Assembly: GCA_021234155.1 (NCBI GenBank)
Contig: JAJEKV010000032.1
Coordinates: 5,587,835 to 5,651,834, forward strand
Length of the DNA: 64,000 bases
Reading direction: 5' to 3'
Source: Isoetes taiwanensis
Lineage: Eukaryota; Streptophyta; Lycopodiopsida; Isoetales; Isoetaceae
The translations under genes and the position numbers were made by a program. Each line of letters starts with the position of its first letter. Positions within the stretch are counted from its first letter, which is position 1. The notes beneath the pieces were generated by a model. That model saw only the letters and a program-made list of their open reading frames with translations. It made no database searches and was not told the origin of the DNA. Shown here one piece after another: positions 46,030 through 58,293 of this stretch.

Positions 46030-47300
46030 CTCATAAATTTGTACAAGTGGTATCTTGTTGTAAATTTTGTTCTTGAGCTAAGGATCTTTGCGGCCCGGGG
46101 TTTTGAAATTTCTTGAGTCGAAATCCATTGACTAATGTAGGAAATGGAGTGCCATCAATTCTTGTAATTGTAAAACTCGGGGATGTGGTATCTCGGAAAT
46201 TTTTGTATGGTCCCGACCATCGAGCTTGAGTTTGCGGGATGTTGTTGATATCTCTCAGTCGTAAAGAAGAACTAAGTGGCCAATTTGAAAAGTTTTGTTT
46301 TGATGTGTTTGTCATGCCATTGTTTTTGTAGTTGTTTGCCTTGTTGAAGTCTAAGAAAAGCATCTCTTGAAGTTCATCCATTGTTCAGTTGATAAACTTC
46401 GTTCTTGCAAAGGCTGGCGATGGATTATGTTACATTTGCTAAGCTGAAATTTGAGTGAGGGGTAAAATGAACTCAAAAGGCATAAAACCTCTTGGCCATA
46501 CACAAGTCGAAAAGGTGTTTGACCGGTTGCTACTTTGTATGTTGTATTGTAAGCCCATAAAAGCTGTAGGTAACTTATCTTGCCAATCTTTTCTTGTAGG
46601 ATCACAAATCTTCTTGAATGTGGATAAGCACCTTGTTTGTGCTTTCGGTAAAACCATTACCCACGGGGGGAGTAAAACGTGCTTTTACGTGATGAATGTG
46701 CGGATAGTTAGTGAGTTCAGCAATAGTGTGATTGATGAAATGAACTCCCGCGATCACTAACTAATTCTAAGGGACATCAAATCGGCGTGATGATGTTCTT
46801 GTAGAGAACCTTAGCTGTACTAGCAGCCGTGTTGTCAGGTAGGGCTGCGCTTCGCCCATTTGGTTGCGTGGTCAGTGAAGACTAGAATGTAAGCGTGCCC
46901 TAGTGTTGATTGCGGGTGGGTCCATGGGACCAACAAAATCCATACCCCATTTGGCAAAGGGGAGAGGCTGGCTATTGGCGTGGCCGAGGCGTCGCGGGCG
47001 TGGGTCTACCAAGCCTCGACAAAAACATCACCGCGTCGTGTGTATTTGTGAGCATCTTTGAAAGCGTGGGCCAGTAATACCCGGCAAGGAGGAGTTTCCT
47101 TCGTGTTGTCTCATTTGAAATGACCAGCGCCAAGTCGCCGTGGGCTTGTTTGATTCGTCGAGGGGACCGTGAGGAAGAACACATCGTCGAGCACATTGTC
47201 TTTGCCACATTTATAGAATGGCCAGCAACCATCGTTATAATCTAAACTGCCAGCGAAGGAATTGTTGTTTATCTGCGAAGTTGTCTTTACGGAAGGCGTG
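46030..47300 (-). pseudogene. retrotransposon integrase, frameshifted
   Basis: Reading on the minus strand: a zinc-binding-region remnant (HAFKDAHKYTRR) near 47030-47090, then LPNGVWILLVPWTHP, which resembles the conserved W-x-D-x-V-G-P strand with changes. The core remnant HIHHVKARFTPPVGNGFTES near 46660-46710 (normally ...YYPQ-NG-E...) is followed by WQDKLPTAFMGLQYN and WAYNTTYKVATGQTPFRLVY (46460-46600). The C-terminal part at about 46080-46250 reads RWSGPYKNFRD and ends LVNGFRLKKF, typical of plant Ty3/gypsy integrases. No chromodomain was seen after it. Multiple shifts and stops make it non-functional. Confidence 0.85.
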
Positions 47301-47399
47301 GGGTCACTTGGCGGGAGTGCGCCCGTGAGGAGAAAGCGTTGATAGTGCGTGGTACCAATGGCGTGTGGCGGTGACGAAAGCAGATTGAGCATCCGGAAG

Positions 47400-48110
47400 G
47401 GCATCGTGAACTCCTTAGAGGATCATCCGTGTGTATCGTGAGAGATAGTGGGGGACGTGTGGCGTCCGGCGTGAATAATTTCAAAGGGGCAAACTCTTGC
47501 AATATCAATATCCATCGAGCAATTGGCCGTGGGGTTTGGCTTATTGATTAAATATAGAAGAGCTTGATGATCCACATAAAAGCGGAATTTGACTACCAAG
47601 AAGATAGTGTCGGCGTTGTACACAAAAGATAAGGCCAAAAGGGCTTCCCTTTTTCGAGTGGCGAATAGTTCGCTTCAAGGATTGAGTTTTTTTCTGGCGT
47701 GTCGATGGAGCTTGTCCCCGATTTGGTGCATACTCTTGAGCTAGAACAGCTCAATCGCAAAGCACGAAACATCAACATGGACATGGAATGGTTTGTCCCA
47801 TTGAGGTGGTACTAGCCGCGGGGGCTTCGTGAGCTTGACTTTGAGTTCTTTAAAAGCGTGATTTGCATCGGATGTCCAAGTCCATGTGTATGGATTTCCG
47901 GTCGGTTTGTGAATTGGATCGGCGGATCGGTGCCATTACGGAATAAAAGGTGGCATAGAAGTTGACTTTGCCAAGAAAGGCGATGTGTCCTTGATGTTAT
48001 TGTGTGGATATGCTCGATGACCTGACCCCGATTTTGGGGGTCCGTTGTAATCTTGCCGTGTCGACTCACTATATGTCCCAAATTACACCCGAGGTGACCG
48101 AGAAGGTGCA
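47400..48110 (-). pseudogene. retrotransposon RNase H domain, frameshifted
   Basis: Minus-strand pieces: GCNLGHIVSRHGKITTDPQ near 48030-48090 (the link after RT), WTSDANHAFKELKVKLTKPP near 47820-47880, and FYVDHQALLYLINKPNP near 47530-47585, a clear RNase H signature of Ty3/gypsy elements. These sit in different frames, so at least two shifts occur. It lies between the RT and INT segments, as expected. Confidence 0.85.
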
Positions 48111-48700
48111 CTTTTTCGGATTGAGGCTAATTCAGATTCATCCACGGCGTTGAAAAACTAGTTCAAGTTTTACCAAATGGTCCATAACGTGGGTGTAAGT
48201 GGAGAAGTCATCACGAAGACTTGCGAGAAAGGGATGAACTTGCATGTACTCTTGAAAAAGCGGCAAGCATAATGCGTTGAAATGTGGATGGTGAGTTTGA
48301 CAATCCAAAAGGAGCGACTTTGTAAGCAAAAGGTACCCCATGGAGTAGTGAAGGTAGTCTTTAGTTGATCTTCTTCTCGAATGGATATTTGATTATAACC
48401 GAGGGCCCGTCCATGAAGGAGTACATCTCGGTGGCTTTGCTACATCTTCCAACACTTGATCCGGTGAAGGGAGAGGGAAATGATCCCTTTCAGGTGGCTT
48501 GATTGAGTTTTCTATAATCCACACAAAGCGAATTTTTTTCCATTATGTTTGAGGGCAATAACAATAGGACTTACCCATTCTGAATGTTTGACCTCATAGA
48601 TAAGTCCAGTCAAAAAGCTTGTCAATTTCGGCTTTAACCTTTTTTTCGGTAGTTTGGGTTAAGCCCGTGCTATCGTTAACTAGATGGGTCTAGCATCCGC
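48110..48700 (-). pseudogene. retrotransposon reverse transcriptase, frameshifted
   Basis: Minus strand: HSEWVSPIVIALKHNGKKI, then CVDYRKLNQ (48500-48590), DHFPLP, a region matching the DGY-YNQI block near 48360-48400, GTFCLQSRSF/FGLSNSPSTFQRIM near 48270-48340, and DDFSTYTHVMDHLVKLELVF near 48150-48210, where the catalytic box is expected. As written, the residues before DDF are altered (LRDDF). Several frame changes are needed to read through. Confidence 0.88.
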
Positions 48701-49289
48701 TGGTGGGAATCGAGAGTTGTCCCAATTCTTGCTTGATACCTCGGAGGTCTTTGTAGCTCAAGCAAAGATGTGCTTTGAAACGTTTGAATAAGCGCAATGG
48801 CTTGCTCCCCCAATCTTTGGCGTGAGGTCGCGTGCCAATCGGATTGGTTGATTTGTTCCAATATCAATTATGTCTACTGCGGAGTTTGAATGTGGGAATG
48901 ACTTGATCATCCAGAGCGGTGTGGGCTGGCTCCGCAGTGCGGCGAGGATGTTCATGTTGACCAATTTTGAAAAATAGTGGCGTGCCACTAGGAGTTGGTG
49001 TGGTGTCTTCTTGAGCGGGAGGAGGGCTGGGGTCCGTCTCCTCATGTGGAACCAATGTGGCGTTGTTACAAGGTGTCAAATAGGGTCAACCAGTTGCTAT
49101 GCCTTTATCAATATCCATGTCTTCCCATGGTTGATTGTATTACAGGTAAGCCGTGGAGTGGCAAACCCTTGGCTTATAACCCGATAGGTGTTGCAAACTT
49201 GTTGAGTCCTTTATCCGATTCAGCGTGATCTCTAAATGATCGGCCCGTGGTGGAGATCCATCGTCTTGATGAGCTTGCCATCTGTGATA

Positions 49290-49650
49290 ACAAGTTGATC
49301 TCGTGGCCCGGTGAGTGAATGCTTTTTAGCTTGTCTCAAAAGGGTTAGATCCTACTAACATTTCATAATCTCCTGGATCTTCTCACGCTCCAAACAAATT
49401 CCATGGTAAATTGTAGATCTCAATATTGGTGGTATTGGTTGTGTAACTCCTTGTGGTCGCCAGTGATATGGCCATTAAAGCTTGATGTCATAAGGGGCAG
49501 TATGGAGCTCCCTTATGCCCAATTGTCGTCACGAGATTATCGTAATAAGATTGACTTGCTTGCCACCATCGTCTGAACATGGTGAACAGCCTTTTTGCCA
49601 CGTGTGCATGCATGCACCGTGGGTGTTGATGTCTTGGCATTAACCGAATT
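49290..49650 (-). pseudogene. retrotransposon aspartic protease region, weak
   Basis: Minus-strand frames near 49560-49600 (RRWWQASQSYYD) fall where the active-site D-G/S-G strand is expected. Near 49340-49370 PGDYEMLVGSNPFE resembles the conserved YEMLLG-PWL motif before RT. Assignment rests on position between gag and RT plus this second motif. Confidence 0.5.
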
Positions 49651-50149
49651 ATCTGAGGTTTTGTAAAATGTGCTTTCGTAGTCTTTGGACATAGTTGTAG
49701 GATAGTCGTGAAATTTGAGGAGGAATTTTGATTTTAGCAAGTTCTTGTTGAAGTTCGGGAGGGATTGCGGTAGTTGTGGTGGATCCAGGTAGTTGTTGTT
49801 GCTCGGCAATAGATGTCGCTACATTGTTGAGGAGGTTAGACTTCAGCAACAATGTTGAGTGGTGGTGTTGCAATGTCATTGGCATTAGTGGTGCGTGGCT
49901 CCCGATCGTGTGGTAGCATTGGCCGGACTTGAGTGCCTTACCTTTATACGCACGTTCGATGAGTTGGAAGCGGACTTTTTATGAAGTTTAGGTTGAACAT
50001 GAGGAAGTAGTTGATCAGTTGGGTGCAAAATGAACAGATTTGGTTGATGGCTCGGTGATGCAATCGGCTACAAAAAACTTGGTGCAGGGGTGCTTATGGC
50101 GTGGGGAATGAGGGAGAACCTCAATCCGGTTGGAGGATTCAAAGCTGAG

Positions 50150-51150
50150 TGTTGATTGCATGGTAAATTTCTTCTTGGAGTTGATCATCCAATTGTTTTG
50201 GGTTGTTTGCTTGTTGGCGTGGTTGTTGTGGTGGCCCGTGGTGGCCGTTTGAGCAGGCGTGGGCCTTGCCTTCCCTTTGGCTTCCCATACTTGAAAAGGT
50301 GTAAGACCTTATCGTGGTTTTGATTAGTGCCGAGAATTTGTATTTGAACTTGAGGAAGTTGAGGACAATCTATTGACCGATGACCCCATTGGTCCAGTTG
50401 AAACATTGGGACTTGCTTGGATCAAAAGTGGACGAGGAGGTCCACGTTGTGGTTCTTGTTATTCTTTGGGGTTGTTGTTGTTGTCGGTAGGCATTGCACG
50501 TAATGCGTGGTTGAGTTTGCGTGGGTACCTTCTGCACTTGGTGAACAAGGCATTTGTCCGATCTGATTTGTGTCGTGGATTTGTACATTCTTCAGTGGTG
50601 TGGTTACGCATGTTGCGGCGTTTGCAATGGATCATGCTATCCACGAGTTACACTCATTCATGCGGATGTCACGTCTTGGCAAATAGTACACCAAATGTTA
50701 TTTCTTGGGGAACTGGCCGTGGAGGCAGTGATCGAGGTCTTGGCGATGGGTGTAGCCAGGGAAATGGGAGTATCGTGGCTTTGATCAACGCACAGAGAGA
50801 AACATGAACAGTGATTGACTAATTCAATGGCTTCTTGTAATGTCTTGGGGCAAATACTGGAGTCATAAATCGGATGTGAGAGGGTAAGCCTTGAAGAAAC
50901 CACACTAGAATTTGGCTTTGGGTTGGAAATTCCTTCAACTTGTTGACTAAGATCTGCGATCGGTCTGCAAAGTCTCGAGCATTTCTCACGGGTTACTGCT
51001 TGAGTGTGTTGAGGTCGTTCAGCGGGTTGTTGATCATCCAAAGGAAGGTGCGTAATGGGAAAAAAAAAGTTCTTCATGTGTATCCAATCTTGTTTCCAGT
51101 GGCTTTTTGTTTGCCATCACCATTAGGTAGGGTGCTCCCCAGAGTCGTCG
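50150..51150 (-). pseudogene. gag: retrotransposon gag, frameshifted
   Basis: Minus strand: a capsid segment at about 50840-51030 reads DFADRSQILVNKLKEFP and LVWFLQGLPSHIRF, typical of plant gag. A CCHC zinc-knuckle remnant near 50360-50410 reads QCFNW in one frame and QWGHRSIDCPQ in the next. An earlier Cys/His cluster near 50590-50640 (HCKRRNMRNHTTEEC) may be another knuckle. Stops and shifts are frequent. Confidence 0.8.
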
Positions 51151-51928
51151 AAAAGATGTGGAATTTTAGTTTTGGATCGGAGACCATTGAGATCTGCAAG
51201 TGACTCAAATTCATCCATGTGAGCCTGAGCACTCGGTCTATGTGTTTACCTTTATCATTTCAAAAGAGTGGATATTTTTTTTAAAGCATGTGTAGGAGTC
51301 GGCGCATGAATGGGTGTTTGCATTTGTGGAAAAGAAAAGACAGTAGGTGTTGGGTGCTGCATAGGTACCGCGGCATGGGTTGTGTGAGATTAGTAAAAAA
51401 GAGGCTACTGAAGCGGTTGTAGTGGGGAACAAAAGGTTGTGGCAGGCATGAAACGGCGTGTGGGGAAGCGATTAAGGAAAGCAGAGCCGGTAGGGGAATT
51501 GACAAAGGTGGGAAGCGGTGGTACGAAGTTCCTAAAGAAAGATTACCAATAGAAAACATTTTGCGGATGTTCGGAGAAAATTGCGGTGGTTCATGGGATC
51601 TTGAGTTGGGGATTAGGTGGAGTAAATTCAAAGGGCTGTGTTGCGGCCTCCGCATGATGATGTGGCGAACGAGGAACGGAACAATGGCGACCTTCCCCGG
51701 GGAGGTCGGTCCTGAAAAAGTTAATCGTGGTGTAGGTGGAATGATTGCGCCTCAGACACCGAGGAGAAGAGACAATCGAACCAGAGTGTATGTGGACATA
51801 TTCGCGGAGGCGGCGCCTAGCTCATGGCGGCAGCGTCTTGACTCCATCCGTGTTGAATATATCGGGAGTAAAGAAGGGATTGAACATGGTATCAATACGG
51901 CTTCGAAGTGGAGCCCGAATGCGCCAAG

Positions 51929-52538
51929 TGTTTGGGGTCCGGGCTCGGGATCGCTGAGGGGATGATCTGTGAGATCCTTGAAGTCCCGCGGGGGTAAATC
52001 CCCGAGACACTCTTGTCACGCGGGATTTTTGCTAACGGGAGGAAAGAACAAGAAAAACTTCGAGATAAAAGCGGCAATTCACGATACACAATGAAACACA
52101 CAAGACACTTGTGGAGAACACGGCAATCCATTGATCAAAACAAGTGTACAATGAAGGCTCAAAGAGAGCGGTGACCGGCATGATGTCGCTCTGTAGTGAC
52201 ACAAAAGAACACTCGAACCCTTTTTTTGAAGGAGCAAAAATGCTACAATATATAGGAACCTAGGGTTCTCCTCACGGGCTGAATCGATCCTCATCATGAC
52301 AACGTGCTCCACTACTTGGGCACTCGAACAGGGAATGCGAAATTTGTCCAATGCCTTAGACAAAGATGTAGTGGCCCGCCAGGTGGGTCCTACCTTTGGG
52401 TCTTAAGCTTCTTGGAGGAGCTTTGACCCCGCCAAGTGGCCACCTTCATGGATCCCTCTTCTTGGACACCGTGGCGATTGGGGCCCTCGCCCTCATCAAA
52501 GCAAGTATAGACACAGGTATGCCCTGCCTGGGCTAACA
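51929..52538 (-). repeat. 5' LTR of the 11-kb element
   Basis: 610 bp, same termini as the other LTR. Just inside it on the minus strand the sequence reads CTTGGCGCATTCGGGCTCC. TGGCGC two bases in is a plausible start of a primer-binding site, but I could not assign the tRNA. Confidence 0.88.
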
Positions 52539-53215
52539 CTTCCCTTAAATTCTCAAAGATTCTCTCGTGATTCCTATAGATTCCCGTTGATTTGCCAAAG
52601 ATTCTCTTGAGATTCCCTTGATTTCCAAGATTCTCTTGAGATTCCCATAGATTTCAAAGATTCTCTTGAGATTCCCCATAGATTCCCTAAGATTCTCTTG
52701 AGATTCCTTTAGATTCTCTAAGATTCTATGAAGATTCACCTAGATTCTCCAAGATTGCATCGGGATTCCTCTAGATTCTCCAAGTATTTATGAAGATTCA
52801 TTTAGATTCTCACGAGATTCCTATGGATTCCTTAGAGTTCGATCACATTGGCTCCAACTACAAACGGGGCTGTGCCAAACCACCACTCATTGGAAAGCTC
52901 TCGATGAGGGAGGAGTCCAATGGCGTGGAGTCCCACCTTCATCCAGACCCCCTCTGCAAGCTATGTACCTTTGAATGCGATTAAAGTAGGAAGGAAGCTT
53001 CATAGAAAGTCCACTCATAAATGCTTTGCCACCTCATTACCTTTTTTATTAATGAAGGTGACACCTCACCTCCTTTAAAAAAAAATCAATTTAATATTAA
53101 AAAGTCAATGGCTAAGATTTATGCTCACCTTTTGATCTAACGGTTAAGATCTGCTACACCAAAGTCACTTTAAAGGACCTTCCTTGCACCTTCCTCATAA
53201 AAAACCAAGGGCGAG
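52539..53215 (-). mobile_element. (TA)n-ended repeat family, copy 1, right part
   Basis: Continues the GATTCT array from 41483, then the non-array part: GTTCGATCACATTGGCTCCA (52831), CACCACTCATTGGAAAGCTC, CATAAATGCTTTGCCACCTC and CAAGGGCGAGGAT, where it runs directly into the (TA)n of copy 2. Its own terminal 200 bp (CCGTTGGATC / CATGCATG part) are missing here. Confidence 0.7.
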
Positions 53216-53216
53216 G

Positions 53217-53299
<83 letters not shown>

Positions 53300-55258
53300 A
53301 GTGGTTCTACTATGAGGGACTGCACAAATTCGACCGGAAGCCAATGCAGAGTCATTCAATGAAGATTCTATAAGCATTTCCCTAGGCTCTTTATGAATCC
53401 TATGTTAACAAAGATTCTTTTTAGAAGCTCCTAGATTTCCAAAGATTATGCCAAGATTCTCCAAGATTCTATAGAGATTTCCCTAGATTCTATGAAGATT
53501 TCCCTAGATTTCCCAAGATTCTATCAAGATTCTTAAAGATTTTATGAACATTCCCTTAATTCCCCTAGGTTCCCAAAGATTCTCTTGATATTCGTCTAGA
53601 TTCCCAAAGATTATCCCAAGACTCCTCTAGATTCCCCAAAATTCTATGTAGTTCTATTGAATTCTCCAAGATTTGATGAAGATTCTCCTAGATTCCTTTA
53701 GATTATAGGAAAATTCTCCATGATTCTCCAAGATTCCATCATGATTTCACTAGATTCTCAAAGCTTTTAGAAAGATTCCTTTAGATTCCCAAAGATTCTC
53801 TTAAGATTCCTCTATTCTCTAAGATCCTATGAAGATTCCCTTAGACTTGACATGATTCCATCAAGATTCCTCTAGATTCTTAAAGATTCTATAAAGATTC
53901 CCTTAGATTCCCTTAAATTCTCAAAGATTCTCTAAGTGATTCCTATAGATTCCGTTGATTTTCCAAAGATTCTCTTGAGATTCCCTTCGATTTCCAAGAT
54001 TCTCTTGAGATTCCCATAGATTTCCAAAGATTCTCTTGAGATTCCCATAGATTCCCTTAGATTCTCTTGAGATTCCTTTAGATTCTCTAAGATTCTATGA
54101 AGATTCAAATAGATTCTACAAGATTGCATCGAGGGATTCCTCTAGATTCTCCAAGTATTTATGAAGATTCCTTTAGATTCTCTTCGAGATTCCTATGATT
54201 CCATCATGATTTCAATAGATTCTCAAAGATTTTAGATAGATTCCTTTAGATTCCCAAAGATTCTCTTAAGATTCCTCTATTCTCTAAGTTCCTATGAAGA
54301 TTCCCTTAGACTTGACATGATTCCATCAAGATTCCTCTAGATTCTTAAAGATTCTATAAAGATTCCCTTAGATTCCCTTAAATTCTCAAAGATTCTCTCA
54401 TGATTCCTATAGATTCCCCGTTGATTTGCCAAAGATTCTCTTGAGATTCCCTTCCGATTTCAAGATTCTCTTGAGATTCCCATAGATTTCCAAAGATTCT
54501 CTTGAGATTCCCATAGATTCCCTAAGATTCTCTTGAGATTCCTTTAGATTCTCTAAGATTCTATGAAGATTCACCTAGATTCTCCAAGATTGCATCGAGG
54601 TTCCTCTAGATTCTCCAAGTATTTATGAAGATTCATTTAGATTCTCTGAGATTCCTATGGATTCCTTAGAGTTCGATCACATTGGCTCCAACTACAACTT
54701 TAACCCGTGCCCAAACCACCACTCATTGGAAAGCTCTCGATGAGAGGAGTCCAATGGCGTGGAATCCCACCTTCATCCGACCCCTCACCCAAGCTATGTG
54801 TACCTTTGAATGCGATTTAAATGTAAGGAAGCTTCATAGAAAGTCCACTCATAAATGCTTTGCCACCTCATTACCTTTTTTATTAATGAAGGTGACACCT
54901 CACCTCCTTTAAAAAAAATCAATTTAATATTAAAAAGTCAATGGCTAAGATTTATGCTCACCTTTTGATCTAACGGTTAAAGATCTGCTACACCAAAGTC
55001 ACTTTAAAAGGACCTTCCTTGCACCTTCCTCATAAAAACCAAGGGCTAGGATTTATCCTCCCCTTTGATCCAACGGTCAGGGATGTGGTGCATGCCCCCA
55101 TGCATGACCCATGCATGCCTCCATGCATGCCCATAAGGAATGGATGGCTCTGATGCTGCCACCTCACTGGACCCAATTTAAACGGACGACATCCGGGCAT
55201 GTAAGAATCAAACACATTATATAGAAAAGTTTATGATATACCTTTATATATACAAAAA
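53216..55258 (-). mobile_element. (TA)n-ended repeat family, copy 2
   Basis: (TA)n (53218-53297) joins CAAGTGGTTCTACTATGAGG. The GATTCT array is longer than in copy 3, because a segment of about 260 bp (54100-54360) repeats material also present at 41230-41480. The end part reads CACATTGGCTCC, GGATTTATCCTCCCC, CATGCATGACCCATGCATGC, GACGACATCCGGGCATG and TATATAGAAAAGTTTATG. No protein motif was seen. Confidence 0.72.
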
Positions 55259-55259
55259 A

Positions 55260-57500
55260 TTTATCGCGTGCCAAGGCCACCGTAAATTTCTTTGTTCGAC
55301 ACCTGGTAAAAAGATATTGGGTGTAAAAAAAGAAAATAGTGCAAAATGTACCAACTTGCAAAAGAAAATTCATGAGGGCATAAAAAAGATACTCAGTTAT
55401 ATACCTTTGGAATGGTGCGAAAAATTTCTTGAAATGCAAGACCTAATAGTGAAGAATTTGTGTAAGTAGATTCCCTTGTATTGACTTATGTACGTCGGAT
55501 TTGTGTGGGTATGAATTTGAGAAGGAGGGGACTTACATCATGTTCTTGTCTCGTGTTTTTTACGCCCATAGAATAGGCGAGGATTGAGAACATGGATTTT
55601 GTTCCATGGTTTCCCTCATATAAGCTTTTTTTTTCCATTTACACTTTAGGGTTCGGTTGAAAAAAAGAGGTGATTCCACTATGCAAAACTTATGTTGTAA
55701 CATGTCGTAAACATCTAGTCCCATATAAAAAATATCAGAACAAAATAGTTTCAAATGTTTGCTACTTTCTCAATTAAATTGTTAGATATCGTTGTTTAAT
55801 TTTATCCACGGCCAACAAATGCTTAACCATCTCCTCCAACACATTTTTGGGTCTTCTTACGCTAATCTTCCTTTTCCATTATAACTAATCTGTCTCCAGT
55901 TCCAAAAGCTGTCCTTTCTTAAGTTTTGCACATATGTGCTCTCTACAATATGATACTTTGGTGAGTCTGGAATACCGATTGCACTTCAAAATCGAAAGTA
56001 GAACAAATATACTTTAAAATGCCACCCTAGACAATGGGAATACCGGCAAAAACGAGGAAGGAGAGACAAAATACGACCACGGATGTTAACAAACAAAAAC
56101 CGGCTTAATCTATTTCTCCAAGAATATCTCATTGCTTTGGTCCTTAAATGCTCTGCCTATCATGCCAATTTACTTAGATAAACAAATGCGGGACGTGACA
56201 TGTGGATGTGCTTGAGCATGTATATTGCCAATGTGTGATGAAGTCCCCAATATCCAATGATGCACCACACTACTTATTCTGGATGTTAACAAACAAATAA
56301 TTTGTTTCTCCAATCATACCTCATTGCTTTGGTACTTAAACGTTACAGCCCTATCATGCCAATTCACTTAGACAAACAAATCCGAGACGCGCATGTGGAT
56401 GGGCTTGAGCATGTTTATTGCCAATGTGTAATGATGACCCCAATGCCGGAACATATAAAACAAACAACCAATAAAGCAAAATATAGAGACAACCTGCACA
56501 TTTGATTTTGTGCAATTACGCTTCGAATCTGAGACCATCAGATATAATACACAATAACTATATTTCCAGCAATTAATGTAGATAGAACAGAACTCTGTTC
56601 TCAAACGTCCAAGCTAATGCGCCTCATGTCAACATACTCAAGAAACATATTGGGGACAGAAAAAGAACCTCCGAGAGAAGCTTGCATGAAGCAAATCAAC
56701 AAAATTTCAGCAATGTGCTTATGCCAACTGCACCCAATCTTGACTAACCTGGAAGCATATATCTGCAAGGAGAAATATACCGCATTAGAAAAAGGAGGAT
56801 CTTTTACACGCAGAATGATTAAATCGACTTTCTATTCTTGAGCATGAGACATTTTCTTTTATTTTAAGTAACACCCAGTTAGAAATGAAACGCATATCGG
56901 AGAAAAAACAAATAAAAATAACCCTTCTATAAATCACAAATAGAAAAAGCCAAACAAAGATATAGCCCAGAATTTCTGGAACTGGTAGCAACCACCTTAA
57001 CATAACATCATAACATCTTGAAATAGAGAGCTCGACTCATAGCACAAATATTGGAAACTCAAATTTTAGCTGTCATTAAGAACTAGAATAGATTCTATTA
57101 TCTAACTCCGCTTTAAAACACATAATGATCCTCTATAGAGAGTGGCAAGAAATAGCATCGATTTATACCTATATCGCCTGGCCGAAAGTTTTAGGGATTC
57201 GAGTTGTCCACGTAATGGTTGGAGTAACCTGGGTATTCCATCATTAGTGTCTCATAATGACCGAAAAAAAAAAACTATAATCAAAGATAATACACATAAC
57301 AGGTAACCACAATATTTGACTGCAAAGTAGAGTACATAAATGATAATGAAATTTCCCATACGAATTGCTTGTAGCAGCCTGTCCAATGTTAATTGTATAT
57401 CCAAATGAAGCCAGCTATTATGCTATAGAAGAAGTGACAAAGACTGCCAACATTTGGAAAGACACAATGAAGAACAAAACAAAGAAATAAAAGCAAATCC
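55260..57500. other. AT-rich, no confirmed gene; duplication of about 195 bp
   Basis: 56083-56265 and 56278-56455 are tandem diverged copies (GGATGTTAACAAACAAA, CTCATTGCTTTGGT, CTATCATGCCAATT, GCTTGAGCATGT, TTGCCAATGTGT). A plus-strand frame at 55233-55469 (QKKIHEGIKKILSYIPLEWC) is unrecognised. The minus-strand downstream exons expected for the receptor-kinase remnant at 57512-58293 were not identified. Confidence 0.4.
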
Positions 57501-57511
57501 AATGAACATAC

Positions 57512-57580
57512 CTCTGGTGATATTGCACGATGTATGAGTTGCACATTGTTGTGCAGAAAACCAAGACTCTCACCAAGCTC
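57512..57580 (-). pseudogene. SCYL2-like pseudokinase exon
   Basis: A 69-bp phase-0 exon on the minus strand between AATACAG and GTATGT reads ELGESLGFLHNN, then VQLIHRAISPE. The segment FLHNN...HRAISPE is characteristic of the degenerate catalytic loop of plant SCY1-like protein 2 (clathrin-associated pseudokinase), where HRD is replaced by HRA. It lies only about 15 bp after the LRR fragment of the STRUBBELIG-like remnant, on the same strand. The alternative is that it is part of the receptor gene itself, but this wording is not typical of receptor kinases. Confidence 0.55.
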
Positions 57581-58293
57581 CTGTATTCATGCAACCGAAT
57601 GTCCCCAATTAGGACTTTATTTCCAAGATACCTGAATAGTACCATAACTATATGAGCTGCCAGATGGGTAAAACGAGGAGGAGAGTGTGATGTTCTTACA
57701 ACTCTTGTAAACGTGGAGGCAACTGAAATGGTATCATTTGACCGAGATGATTGTTGCTCAGGTCTCTGAAATTACAATGTTTGGCATGTAGTCTAAGAAG
57801 AAAAAAGTTGAGAAGATACATTTGAGTGTGGGAAAAGTGCCTTCACAAATTAAGAGATTGTTGAACTTGGTCAATGAAGTACCCAAAAGAACCATGAAGC
57901 TTGAGGTTGGGAAGGCGTGTCGAGATCACAATATACATTGAAATTGATATTTGATTAGATAAACAAAATGGCATTGTGTTATACAACCTAATTACTTACA
58001 TTGCAACAATCTTTGTTTCGAGCATTGGACTCCTTTGTCATAAATCCCCGCATGGAGTTACGCTTTGGAGAATTCCATCCCAAAAGAGGAGGCTGACTAC
58101 AAACCGGCGTAGAGTCTTAAGAGCAACAACTACAGAAAAGCAAAGGCGGTGATTATGATGGCTAATTAACTTCTTACACCCACATAGCGGCGTTAATGGC
58201 CATTGCTTTTACCATCTTGTGGGTCTCAATATTACTGGTTGCATATGATAATATAAACACTAAAGCCATCAAAAGCATCCATTTGTGAACCAT
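57581..58293 (-). pseudogene. STRUBBELIG-family (SRF) LRR receptor kinase, N-terminal exons, broken
   Basis: Minus strand, in order: a signal-peptide-like start at 58293 (MVHKWMLLMALVFILSYATS); exon 58129-58000 between CTGTAG and GTAAGT, reading VALKTL, SLLFWDG, then PCGDL followed by TGA where Trp is expected, then ETKIVAM; LRR exon 57765-57700 between TTTCAG and GTAAGA, reading RDLSNNHLGQMIPFQLPPRL; and from 57631 YLGNKVLIGDIR, joined in phase to it. The ALKTL...GW...DPCG-W-GV-C cap and the LSNN-L-G-IP-QLPP repeats are typical of STRUBBELIG receptors, which signal in organ patterning at the plasma membrane. The kinase domain is absent. The stop and a shift in the cap exon make it non-functional. 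Confidence 0.65.

Larger units (their letters stand above)
41484..52538 (-). mobile_element. 11,055-bp Ty3/gypsy LTR retrotransposon, decayed
   Basis: LTRs lie at 41484-42102 and 51929-52538. On the minus strand the domain order is gag, PR, RT, RNase H, INT, typical of Ty3/gypsy (integrase after RNase H). Purine-rich GGTAGGGGAG sits just before the minus-strand 3' LTR. It sits inside the GATTCT array: the left flank ends AGATTCC and the right flank begins CTTCCCTTAAATTC. In uninterrupted copies the same site reads AGATTCCCTTAAATTC, so a TTCC-type target duplication of 4-5 bp is likely. Every domain has frameshifts and stops. About 3.9 kb between INT and the 3' LTR has no recognised domain. 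Confidence 0.9.
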
